Positions 35,616 to 44,173 of a stretch of DNA of 64,000 bases are shown in pieces. The stretch is taken from NCBI RefSeq assembly GCF_004310335.1, contig NZ_SIRS01000001.1, positions 558,001 through 622,000 of the forward strand, written 5' to 3'. The notes under the pieces were generated by a model that made no database searches, was not told where the DNA came from, and was given only the letters and a program-made list of their open reading frames with translations. The position numbers and the translations under genes were made by a program. Within the stretch, counting starts at the first letter, position 1; the number at the start of each line of letters is the position of its first letter. This DNA is from Hyunsoonleella pacifica. Its GTDB lineage: Bacteria > Bacteroidota > Bacteroidia > Flavobacteriales > Flavobacteriaceae.

Positions 35616-38600
35616 ATGAAAAAACTAAAACTATTATTGATTGCCTTTTTTATAGGTGCTTTATCAGTTTTTGCACAGGATAATATATCTGGTGTTGTTA
35701 CTGATGAACAAAGTGTACCAATACCTGGGGTTAATGTACTTATTAAAGGTACTTCAACTGGTACATCAACAGATTTTGATGGTAATTATGAAATACAAGC
35801 TAGTAATGGAGATGTTATTGTATTCTCGTATTTAGGTTACCAGACACAAGAAATAAGTTATTCTGGTCAAGCTAAGCTAGATGTAAAATTATCAGAAGAT
35901 ACTGCAAAGTTAGAAGAAGTTGTTGTGATAGGTTATGGAAGTGTAAAGCGGACAGATTTAACAGGATCAGTGGCTTCAATAGGGAGTGGTGATGTGGTGG
36001 AACAGAGAAAAACAGATATTGGTCAAGCTTTACAGGGGCGTTTAGCGGGTGTAGATGTTAGAACTTTAAATAATAAGCCCGGAGCTCCGCTTTCGATTAC
36101 TGTAAGAGGTAATGGTGCTCTTAGAAACAACAATCAAGGTAATGACGGTGTGAGTGATGATCCTACAAGTGATTTAGGATCTCCTTTATATGTAGTAGAT
36201 GGGATTTTTGTAGATAATATTAACGCACTCAACCCTGCAGATATTCAACAAATTGATATTCTTAAGGATGCATCATCTACTGCTATATATGGAGCAAGAG
36301 GTGCTAATGGTGTTGTTATAATAACTACAAAAAGTGGTATTGAAGGAAGAACACGCTTTAATTATGATGCTACTTTTGGTATACGTAGTGTAGTAAACTC
36401 TCCAAATTTTTATAATGGGGATGAATATGTAGCATTTGTTAATGATGTTGTTAGAGCGAGAGAGTTTGGTAATTTGTTAAATGCTGGACCAGCGTCTGCC
36501 GCAGATTACAATAACATAGTTCCGGATACAACAGTAGAGTTTATAGGTGCTGAAGAGCAGGCTAATGCATTAAATGGTAATTATACCGATTGGATTGGTC
36601 TATTTCAAGAAACAGGAATTCAAACCAGTCATACCTTATCTGCATCTGGAGGACAAGATGGATTACTTTATAACGCATCTGTAGGCTATTTAAAAGATGA
36701 AGGTGTTGTAGGTATTGAAGCTTTTGAAAGATATAACCTTTCGGGGTCACTATCTAAAAAAGTAAATGACCAATTAACATTTGGTGTAAAAACGTATATC
36801 GCTTTTTCTGAAAGAGAAGAAGGTAGCCGGGAATTATTTAGAAGTTCTTTCCGTTTGCCTTCTACAGTAGATCCTTTTGAAGACGATGGCACTTTAGATT
36901 TAATACCAGATGAACAAGATCAGCGTTTCATAAATCCAATTTATGAGAAAAATGGGGCATGGAGAGTTAATACTAAAAGATTTGACATCATAGCGAATGC
37001 ATTTTTAGAATATAAGCCATTAAAATGGTTAAACTTAAAAACACAATTCTCACCAAGTTTAGTTTATAATAGATTTGGGGAACACAGAGCTTTGTTAACA
37101 AAAGCAGCTAGAAATGATCCAGGTAGAACTAGAGCTATTTATCAATCAGCATCCATAGTTACATATACTTGGGATAACATTGCCAACATGAATTTTGATA
37201 TTGATGATAATAACAATTTAGCAGCCACGTTGATTTCTTCTTTATATCATAAAGAATTTGAAAGAGGAAATATACAAACACGTAATTTGGCGGATGAGTT
37301 TTTGTTCTTTAATACGGGACAAGGTACAGATGTACGTGAATTCAACAGTGGTTTTATTAAGGATAATATAGCGTCTTTTGCAGCTAGGTTAAACTATTCT
37401 CATAAAGACAAGTATTTATTTACACTTACTGGTCGTTATGATGGTGCTTCTCGTTTAGCAGTAGGTAATAAATGGGATTTTTTCCCTTCAGCGGCGTTTG
37501 CATGGAAAGTATCTCAAGAAGAGTTTATGCAAAATCTGTCTTGGCTTAATAATATGAAAGTACGTTTAACCTATGGACAAACAGGAAATATTGATACAAT
37601 AGGGGCATATCAGTCTTTTTCATCTTTAAGTGGAGGTACCTATTTATTTGGAGACGATTTAGTGACTACACAGGTCATTGCAGGTTTGCCTAATAGTGAA
37701 TTAACATGGGCGGTAACTACAGAAACTAACATCGGTATAGATTTAGGACTATTTAATAATAGAGTAAACTTAACCGTAGATTATTATAATAAAGATACAG
37801 ATGGGAGCTTGTTTCCTAGAAGCTTGTTAGCTGTTTCTGGTTTTGGTTCTGCAATAGGGAACTTTGGAGAGGTAAGAAACAGAGGTGTTGAGGTCGTATT
37901 GAATACAACTAACATACAAACTGAGGATTTTAGATGGCGTACAAGTCTTAACTTTTCAAAAAACGAAGCTGAAATCTTAAAGATCGAAGGCGATGTTGAA
38001 GAAGTACCATTTGGACGTCACGGTGTAACAAAAGTTGGAGAAGATCCAGCAGCTATTTTTTCTTTTGAAAATGATGGTATATGGCAGTTAGATGAATATG
38101 CTGAAGCAGCTACATTTGGAGCGAGACCTGGGCAATATAAATTTGTGGATCAAAATAATGATGGTGTAATCAATAATGATGACAAAGTTGTTATTGGAAG
38201 TCCTACACCAGATTGGTTTGGTGGCATGACAAATATCTTCACTTACAAGAATTTTGAAGCGAGAGTTCAAATTAATACGCGTCAGGGATCTTTAGGGCAC
38301 TCGGAGTTTTATCAAAATTTTGCACCTTATCAAAATGACCAAGCTAAGTTTAATAAAATTAATTTAGACTATTGGACACCTAATAATCCTGATGCATCAA
38401 GACCAGCCTTGGCTTATGCTCACCCAGGAGAGTACTATTATGAAGAATTTGATTTTGTTAAGATTGGAAATATCGGTTTTACATATACACTACCATCTAA
38501 CGTGTTAGATAAGTTAAACCTTAGTGGTATGAGATTATCTTTAGATATTCAAAATCCATTTGTTTTCACAGATTACGAAGGACCAGATCCAGAGACTGGT

Positions 38601-38669
38601 TTGCAAAACTCCTATAGTTCTGCATATATGACCAAAACAGTATTGTTTGGATTAAACGTATCATTATAA
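35616..38669 (+). CDS. SusC-family TonB-dependent outer-membrane transporter
   Basis: An outer-membrane barrel of 1017 residues that imports oligosaccharides or related ligands using TonB energy. A signal peptide (about 1-20) is followed by a carboxypeptidase-D regulatory-like domain (ISGVVTDEQSVPIPGVNVLI, from 24), the TonB-box-like VVVIGYG (about 107-113), the plug domain with YVVDGIFVDNINALNP, and a C-terminal barrel ending LFGLNVSL. It pairs with the SusD gene 18 bases downstream. The ligand cannot be read from the sequence, but neighbours point to mannose-, uronate- or inositol-containing glycans. Confidence 0.95.
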   Translation: MKKLKLLLIAFFIGALSVFAQDNISGVVTDEQSVPIPGVNVLIKGTSTGTSTDFDGNYEIQASNGDVIVFSYLGYQTQEISYSGQAKLDVKLSEDTAKLEEVVVIGYGSVKRTDLTGSVASIGSGDVVEQRKTDIGQALQGRLAGVDVRTLNNKPGAPLSITVRGNGALRNNNQGNDGVSDDPTSDLGSPLYVVDGIFVDNINALNPADIQQIDILKDASSTAIYGARGANGVVIITTKSGIEGRTRFNYDATFGIRSVVNSPNFYNGDEYVAFVNDVVRAREFGNLLNAGPASAADYNNIVPDTTVEFIGAEEQANALNGNYTDWIGLFQETGIQTSHTLSASGGQDGLLYNASVGYLKDEGVVGIEAFERYNLSGSLSKKVNDQLTFGVKTYIAFSEREEGSRELFRSSFRLPSTVDPFEDDGTLDLIPDEQDQRFINPIYEKNGAWRVNTKRFDIIANAFLEYKPLKWLNLKTQFSPSLVYNRFGEHRALLTKAARNDPGRTRAIYQSASIVTYTWDNIANMNFDIDDNNNLAATLISSLYHKEFERGNIQTRNLADEFLFFNTGQGTDVREFNSGFIKDNIASFAARLNYSHKDKYLFTLTGRYDGASRLAVGNKWDFFPSAAFAWKVSQEEFMQNLSWLNNMKVRLTYGQTGNIDTIGAYQSFSSLSGGTYLFGDDLVTTQVIAGLPNSELTWAVTTETNIGIDLGLFNNRVNLTVDYYNKDTDGSLFPRSLLAVSGFGSAIGNFGEVRNRGVEVVLNTTNIQTEDFRWRTSLNFSKNEAEILKIEGDVEEVPFGRHGVTKVGEDPAAIFSFENDGIWQLDEYAEAATFGARPGQYKFVDQNNDGVINNDDKVVIGSPTPDWFGGMTNIFTYKNFEARVQINTRQGSLGHSEFYQNFAPYQNDQAKFNKINLDYWTPNNPDASRPALAYAHPGEYYYEEFDFVKIGNIGFTYTLPSNVLDKLNLSGMRLSLDIQNPFVFTDYEGPDPETGLQNSYSSAYMTKTVLFGLNVSL

Positions 38670-38687
38670 TTATAAATTGTTAAGAAA

Positions 38688-40346
38688 ATGAAATCAATTT
38701 TTAAAATACAAAACATAGTTTTATTACTAGGCTTAATTTTTACAGCCTGTGAAAGCTATATAGAAGAGGAGTTTTATGGTGGTTTAGTTGCCGAAAACTC
38801 CATAAATGAAAACAATGCAGATCAATTAGTAGCTGGAATGTATGGTAATTTACGTGCAGTTTACAAGAGTTATGGAATTATGTTCCCAGGCACTGATGTG
38901 TTTACTTCGCAAGATGATGTAAGGAGTAACCTTGCAATAAATGATTATTTTGGTCTCACAGCCAGTGAAGGTAATTCGGCGTTTTTTTGGGGTGCTAATT
39001 ATGGTTTAACATCAGATGCTAACACGGTTATAAATCGCTATGAGAATCAAATTTCTTGGAGCGACGCTAATTTAGCCGTTCGTGACAATGGAATCGCTCA
39101 AGCAAAAGCTTTAAGAGCACTTGGTTTCTACAATTTGGTTAGACATTTTGGAGGTATAGTTTTGGAATTGAACGAAACTAATTCCATTCGTACAGATTAT
39201 GTGAGATCTTCTGAAGAAGAAGCCTTTACCCAAATTATTAAAGATTTGGAAGAAGCTATCCCTAATTTAGGAGATGCGCCGCAAACAGGTAGAGTGTCAA
39301 AAAGTGCAGCACGACATTTATTAGCTGATGTATATTTAACAAGGGCTTATAAATCATTCGGTAGTGCTTCAGATTTTACAACTGCGGCTAGCTTGGCAGA
39401 GGAAGCCATTGGGTCTTATGATATAAGAAGTCAAACCTATGCGCAAGTATTCGATTACGGTAATCAAGTAAATCCTGAGGTTCTATTTGCAGTTCAATAT
39501 GGGCCTGGGGGTAATTTTGATGACAGGAATAATAATAAGCATGGAATTTTTATGAATCCTGTCGATAATTATGTTGGTATAGGAAGAGCTAATCCTTATG
39601 GAGCTAATAACACTGGTTTAATGCCAACGCCTCGTTTCTTTGAATTATTGGCAAACAATGATTCAAGAGATGAAGTAACATTGCATAGAGTGTTATTTGC
39701 AGATGAAGAGGGTACATTCACATCTCCAGAGGGAACTGATAATGTTGTTGTAGGAGATACAGTTGTGTATTACCCTAAAGAACCTATTGACGCTGCAGAA
39801 TTGGCCGATAAGTTAAATAGATATTGGGTGTACCAACCAGATCAATATTTATTTGGGCTTCCAGATAATGTACCAGGAGTTATTTATCAATATTCTTCAA
39901 ACGTTTTGAGAACAAATTTTCCAATATTTAAAAAGTTTGATGATATAGGTATTGATGCAGAAAATGGTGGGTCTAGAGATACTTTTTTATTCAGAATTGC
40001 AGAAACGCATTTAATTGCAGCTGAAGCTCATCTGGGTGCAGGTAATACTTCATCTGCATTAAGTCATTTGAATAGAGTAAGAGAACGTGCTACAGGTGTA
40101 GCAAATCATTATACTTCAATTGATATAGATACAATTCTTGATGAAAGGGCTATTGAACTTGCAGGAGAGGAAGATCGTTGGGCAATATTAAAGCGTACAG
40201 GAAGGTTGGAAGCTCGTATTGGTATGTATAACCCACATATTATAGATCACGGTGCATTTAGTGCAGGAACTCATTTATTAAGACCAATTCCAGATAATGA
40301 GGTTGCTCTATCTGAAGGATCTTTAAGTCAAAATCCTAACTATTAA
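38688..40346 (+). CDS. SusD-family glycan-binding lipoprotein
   Basis: The surface lid and binding partner of the SusC transporter, 552 residues. The lipobox FTAC gives C21, followed by acidic residues (ESYIEEEF) that could act as a surface-export signal in this phylum. TPR-like helices occur in the first half (NGIAQAKALRALGFYNLVRHFGG region), and the C-terminus ends in the family's usual LLRPIPDNE ... SQNPNY. A hairpin follows at 40412-40442. Confidence 0.94.
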   Translation: MKSIFKIQNIVLLLGLIFTACESYIEEEFYGGLVAENSINENNADQLVAGMYGNLRAVYKSYGIMFPGTDVFTSQDDVRSNLAINDYFGLTASEGNSAFFWGANYGLTSDANTVINRYENQISWSDANLAVRDNGIAQAKALRALGFYNLVRHFGGIVLELNETNSIRTDYVRSSEEEAFTQIIKDLEEAIPNLGDAPQTGRVSKSAARHLLADVYLTRAYKSFGSASDFTTAASLAEEAIGSYDIRSQTYAQVFDYGNQVNPEVLFAVQYGPGGNFDDRNNNKHGIFMNPVDNYVGIGRANPYGANNTGLMPTPRFFELLANNDSRDEVTLHRVLFADEEGTFTSPEGTDNVVVGDTVVYYPKEPIDAAELADKLNRYWVYQPDQYLFGLPDNVPGVIYQYSSNVLRTNFPIFKKFDDIGIDAENGGSRDTFLFRIAETHLIAAEAHLGAGNTSSALSHLNRVRERATGVANHYTSIDIDTILDERAIELAGEEDRWAILKRTGRLEARIGMYNPHIIDHGAFSAGTHLLRPIPDNEVALSEGSLSQNPNY

Positions 40347-40411
40347 GAGTGAAATTCATACAAAAATTTGATTTTTGAGTAGTAATTAGTTTGAGTTAGT
40401 TTAGTTTTTAT

Positions 40412-40442
40412 AAGGGCAGATGAATGTTTTTTGTCTGCCTTT
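40412..40442 (+). terminator. Hairpin between susD and the enzyme operon
   Basis: GGCAGA (40415-40420) pairs with TCTGCC (40434-40439), extended by a G-T pair and two A-T pairs, followed by TTT. The loop is 13 bases with an internal T run. It may partly terminate transcription after susD. Confidence 0.6.
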
Positions 40443-40461
40443 ATAATTTGAAGGCAGTTTT

Positions 40462-42537
40462 ATGATTAAACCTCATTTCGCAATTATATTATTCTTAACA
40501 TTTTTAGGATGTAAAAGACATGCTGATGTTGCTGTAGTCGAATCAAAACAAAACGTAGACTACATAAACCCTTTCATCTGTACCGCAGATGACCACGGAC
40601 AAACAGATGTATCGGCTTCGGTACCATTTGGTATGGTAAAACCAGGGCCTGATACCAATCCTATAGCACATTCTGGGTACGACTATATGGCCAAAGAAAT
40701 TATCGGGTTTTCAAATACGAGATTTTCTGGTGTAGGCTGTAGAGGTGTAGGCGGTAATTTACGAGTACTGCCTTTTGTGATTTCAGAACAAGATTCCATC
40801 TCAAAAAAATTACGCTTCAAAAAAGAAAGTGAAACGGCTTTGGCTGGATACTACAAAGTTGATTTAAATAACGGTGTTACTACAGAATTGACAGGTACAA
40901 GACAGGTTGCATTTCATAAATATACATTCCCCGAGTCTGAAAACTCAGGAATATCTATTGATTTGGCCAGCTCATTTGTGGGACACGTTTCAGAAGAACA
41001 TCAAATTAGCAAAGGCATTATTAGTGGAAAGGTAACAAGTATAAATGTTTGTAAAAAGGGTAAGTATACGTTCTATTATGCATTGGCTTTAAATAAGGGA
41101 GACATAGGGATTTCTAATGATTCATCAACGGTATCCTTTCAGTTTAAAACCAAGAAAGATGAAGAGGTCGTATTAAGAGTCGCTTTATCTAGTGTAAGTA
41201 AGGCTAATGCTAGTTATAATTTAATCCAGAGTTTGAATTTTGATTTCGAAACGGTTAAAAATGCTTCAAAAAAACAGTGGAACGACTTACTGGATGTTGT
41301 AGATGTAGAAACCAAAAACGATTCGCTTAAAACCATGTTTTACACCCACCTATACCATGCCACACAGTCTCCATTTATGATAAATGATGATAACGGCGAG
41401 GTAAGAGGAAGTGACAATAAACTGTATAATAGCAAAACACCAACTTATCACGGATGGTCTATTTGGGACACATTTAGAACAAAGTTGCCTCTGTTTTCTT
41501 TGGTTTATCCGGAGAGATATCAAGACATGTTATTATCCTTAAAACGATTATACAAGCAAGGCAAACCAGATTGGGCAACAGAAACAGAACCGTTTTTAAC
41601 CATAAGGACTGAGCATAGCATGGTCATGTTGCTCGATGCTTATAGAAAAGGAATTCTACCATTTGATTTAAATGAAATTTATGACGAATTAAAGGAAGAA
41701 GCAAAACACCTGCCTTTTAAATCGCCAGACAATGTTTTGGAATCCAGTTACGATTTATGGGCGCTCTCTGAAATTTCTGAAATATTAGGAAAAGACGTAG
41801 ATGCAGAATTTTACAGAGCACGCGCTTTTGAATATAAAACAACGTGGGAGAATAAATTTATGAACATGGATGAAAACTCAGATGTCATGCATGGCGATGG
41901 GTTGTACGAAGGCACCCTGTGGCAATACCGATGGTTTGTGCCTTTTGATATGCAAGGCATTCAAACCATGATGGGAGGCAAAGACGAATTTGAAAATCAA
42001 TTAGATTATTTCTTTGATAATGAACTGTTTAATATTGGTAATCAACCAGATATTCAAGTGCCTTATTTGTATAACTACACCAATTCGCCGTGGAAAACAC
42101 AACAATTAGTAGACAAGTTACTCAACAAGGTCACTAATAACTGGTACGGTACCCACGAAAAGTTTGAAACACCAATTGTAAAAAAAATATTTACGGCAAC
42201 ACCAAATGGGTATATCAAAGAAATGGATGATGATGCAGGCACTATGTCCTCATGGTACGTTTGGTCCACAATGGGGCTTTACCCTCTGTTTCCGGGAAGT
42301 ACGCAGTTAGCATTAACAGTACCACAATTTGATAAGATAACCATAAAGACAAAAGGCAAACCATTGGAAATTATAATCAATGGCAGAACACCAAATACAA
42401 TTTACATTCAAAAAGTTACATGGAATGGCGCAGAAATTAATTCAAGTATTATAGACTTTAATTTAATTTCTAAAGGAGGCGTTTTACAATTTGAATTAAC
42501 AGACATGCCCAATACACTTTGGGGAAAACAAAATTAG
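40462..42537 (+). CDS. GH92 alpha-mannosidase, lipoprotein
   Basis: GH92 enzymes are calcium-dependent exo-alpha-mannosidases (1,2-, 1,3-, 1,4- or 1,6-linked). The 691-residue protein has a lipobox FLGC (C17) and family segments INPFICTADDHGQTDVSASV near the start, ATETEPFLTIRTEHS in the middle, GNQPDIQVPYLYNY and the catalytic-base loop MDDDAGTMSSWYVWS (D589-D591). An insertion of about 20 residues precedes that loop. It is the first gene of a tight eight-gene run. Linkage specificity cannot be told. Confidence 0.93.
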   Translation: MIKPHFAIILFLTFLGCKRHADVAVVESKQNVDYINPFICTADDHGQTDVSASVPFGMVKPGPDTNPIAHSGYDYMAKEIIGFSNTRFSGVGCRGVGGNLRVLPFVISEQDSISKKLRFKKESETALAGYYKVDLNNGVTTELTGTRQVAFHKYTFPESENSGISIDLASSFVGHVSEEHQISKGIISGKVTSINVCKKGKYTFYYALALNKGDIGISNDSSTVSFQFKTKKDEEVVLRVALSSVSKANASYNLIQSLNFDFETVKNASKKQWNDLLDVVDVETKNDSLKTMFYTHLYHATQSPFMINDDNGEVRGSDNKLYNSKTPTYHGWSIWDTFRTKLPLFSLVYPERYQDMLLSLKRLYKQGKPDWATETEPFLTIRTEHSMVMLLDAYRKGILPFDLNEIYDELKEEAKHLPFKSPDNVLESSYDLWALSEISEILGKDVDAEFYRARAFEYKTTWENKFMNMDENSDVMHGDGLYEGTLWQYRWFVPFDMQGIQTMMGGKDEFENQLDYFFDNELFNIGNQPDIQVPYLYNYTNSPWKTQQLVDKLLNKVTNNWYGTHEKFETPIVKKIFTATPNGYIKEMDDDAGTMSSWYVWSTMGLYPLFPGSTQLALTVPQFDKITIKTKGKPLEIIINGRTPNTIYIQKVTWNGAEINSSIIDFNLISKGGVLQFELTDMPNTLWGKQN

Positions 42538-42540
42538 AAA

Positions 42541-44169
42541 ATGACATACAAGACAAAATTTAATAGTTCTGTTTTATACGTGTTGTTACTGACCTTAATT
42601 TTTTGGTCGTGTAACGAAACACCAAAAACAGCTGTAAATGTCTCTCAAATTGAAATAAATAAGAATTATATAAAAAAGACCAACGATACAGAATATCTGG
42701 TTACAGATTATGGTATAGTTGGTAATAGCACAACCCTAAACACCATAGCATTACAACAATTAATAGATAAGGTACATAAGGAAAATGGGGGTACCTTGGT
42801 ATTTCCTAAAGGGCAATATCTTTCAGGAGGTTTGGTAATGAAATCTAACGTAAGTCTTTATTTAAAAGAAGATGCTGTATTGTTGGGAAGTACAAATCCC
42901 TATCATTATTCAGATGTGCCAATGCCAGAACGTCCTGAATCTCCCAAGCGCGATGACTATTCCAACATGGCATTTTTGGTGGCTTATAAGGCCAACAATT
43001 TTAAGATATATGGTCAAGGAAAAATAGACGGTCAAGGAAGAGCATTGGCTTTAAATATTGACAGCTTACACCATTCTGGAGAACGCAAAGACCCAAAATA
43101 TAACTACAGGCGCATGCGCCCCAATGAAACAGCAAGACCTAAGTTGTTCAGATTTTCGATGTGTAAAAATGTAGATATTTTAGACCTACATCTTCAAAAT
43201 GGAGCTTGCTGGGGATTGTCTTTCGAATTATGTGAAAAATTGAAACTAGATAATTTAAAAATTATCAATAGAGCTTATTGGAATAACGACGGTATGGATA
43301 TTACCGATTGCAAAAATGTACAAATCACAAATTGTGATGTAAATTCAGCAGATGACGGTATCTGCCTAAAATCATACTTCCCAGCCTATTACAACGATAG
43401 CATTTACATAGCAAATTGTAAAATAAGAAGTAGCGCTAGCGCCTTAAAATTTGGAACAGCTTCTTACGGTGGATTTAAAAACGTAACCATTGATAGTATA
43501 GAAGTATACGATACGTTCCGCTCAGCCATAGCTATTGAAAGTGTAGATGGCGGTGTTATTGAAAACATCAATGTATCAAATATCATAGCGAAAAATACAG
43601 GCAATGCCATTTTTATAAGATTAGGGCATAGGGGCGGAGATGCACCTGGAGCAGTAAAAAATATTCATATTAAAGATATCAAAGTGGAGGTGCCCTTTGG
43701 AAGACCCGACATAGATTACGATTTACGAGGACCTGAAGTAGACTTCTTCCATAACCCTTTTCCATCTTCCATTGTTGGTATTCCTGGGCACAACATTGAA
43801 AATGTAACCATCGAAAATGTAGAAATTACATATCCAGGAAGAGCATCAAAAGGGATGGCTTATGTGCCATTAAGCAGATTGGAACAAGTGCCCGAGAAAA
43901 TAAAAGATTATCCAGAATTTTCAATGTTTGGCGAGTTGCCAGCATGGGGTTTTTATGTAAAACATGCAAACAACATTACATATAAAAACGTAAATTTAAT
44001 GTTAGAACATCACGATTTTAGACCAGCTTTTGTGTTCCATGGTGTTGATGGTGTACATTTAGAAAGCGTCACAGTTCCAGAAACTACCCACAAACAATTC
44101 GTTTTTGAGGGAAAAGAAAATTTCACACATAGTGATGCCATAAAAGAAAATATTCTAGTAATTAAGTAA
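42541..44169 (+). CDS. GH28-family glycoside hydrolase, lipoprotein
   Basis: A right-handed beta-helix hydrolase of 542 residues with lipobox FWSC (C24). The GH28 acid residues are present: NND at 248-250 and DD at 271-272 in SADDGICLK. The family's GHG motif is replaced by a GTASYGG segment and the RxK motif by RSAIAIES (R327), as in a Bacteroidetes subgroup. Polygalacturonase activity is therefore not assured; another alpha-galacturonide or related substrate is possible. It lies 3 bases after the first GH92 and 4 bases before the second. The uxaB/uxaA pair could handle released galacturonate. Confidence 0.86.
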   Translation: MTYKTKFNSSVLYVLLLTLIFWSCNETPKTAVNVSQIEINKNYIKKTNDTEYLVTDYGIVGNSTTLNTIALQQLIDKVHKENGGTLVFPKGQYLSGGLVMKSNVSLYLKEDAVLLGSTNPYHYSDVPMPERPESPKRDDYSNMAFLVAYKANNFKIYGQGKIDGQGRALALNIDSLHHSGERKDPKYNYRRMRPNETARPKLFRFSMCKNVDILDLHLQNGACWGLSFELCEKLKLDNLKIINRAYWNNDGMDITDCKNVQITNCDVNSADDGICLKSYFPAYYNDSIYIANCKIRSSASALKFGTASYGGFKNVTIDSIEVYDTFRSAIAIESVDGGVIENINVSNIIAKNTGNAIFIRLGHRGGDAPGAVKNIHIKDIKVEVPFGRPDIDYDLRGPEVDFFHNPFPSSIVGIPGHNIENVTIENVEITYPGRASKGMAYVPLSRLEQVPEKIKDYPEFSMFGELPAWGFYVKHANNITYKNVNLMLEHHDFRPAFVFHGVDGVHLESVTVPETTHKQFVFEGKENFTHSDAIKENILVIK

Positions 44170-44173
44170 CTGC

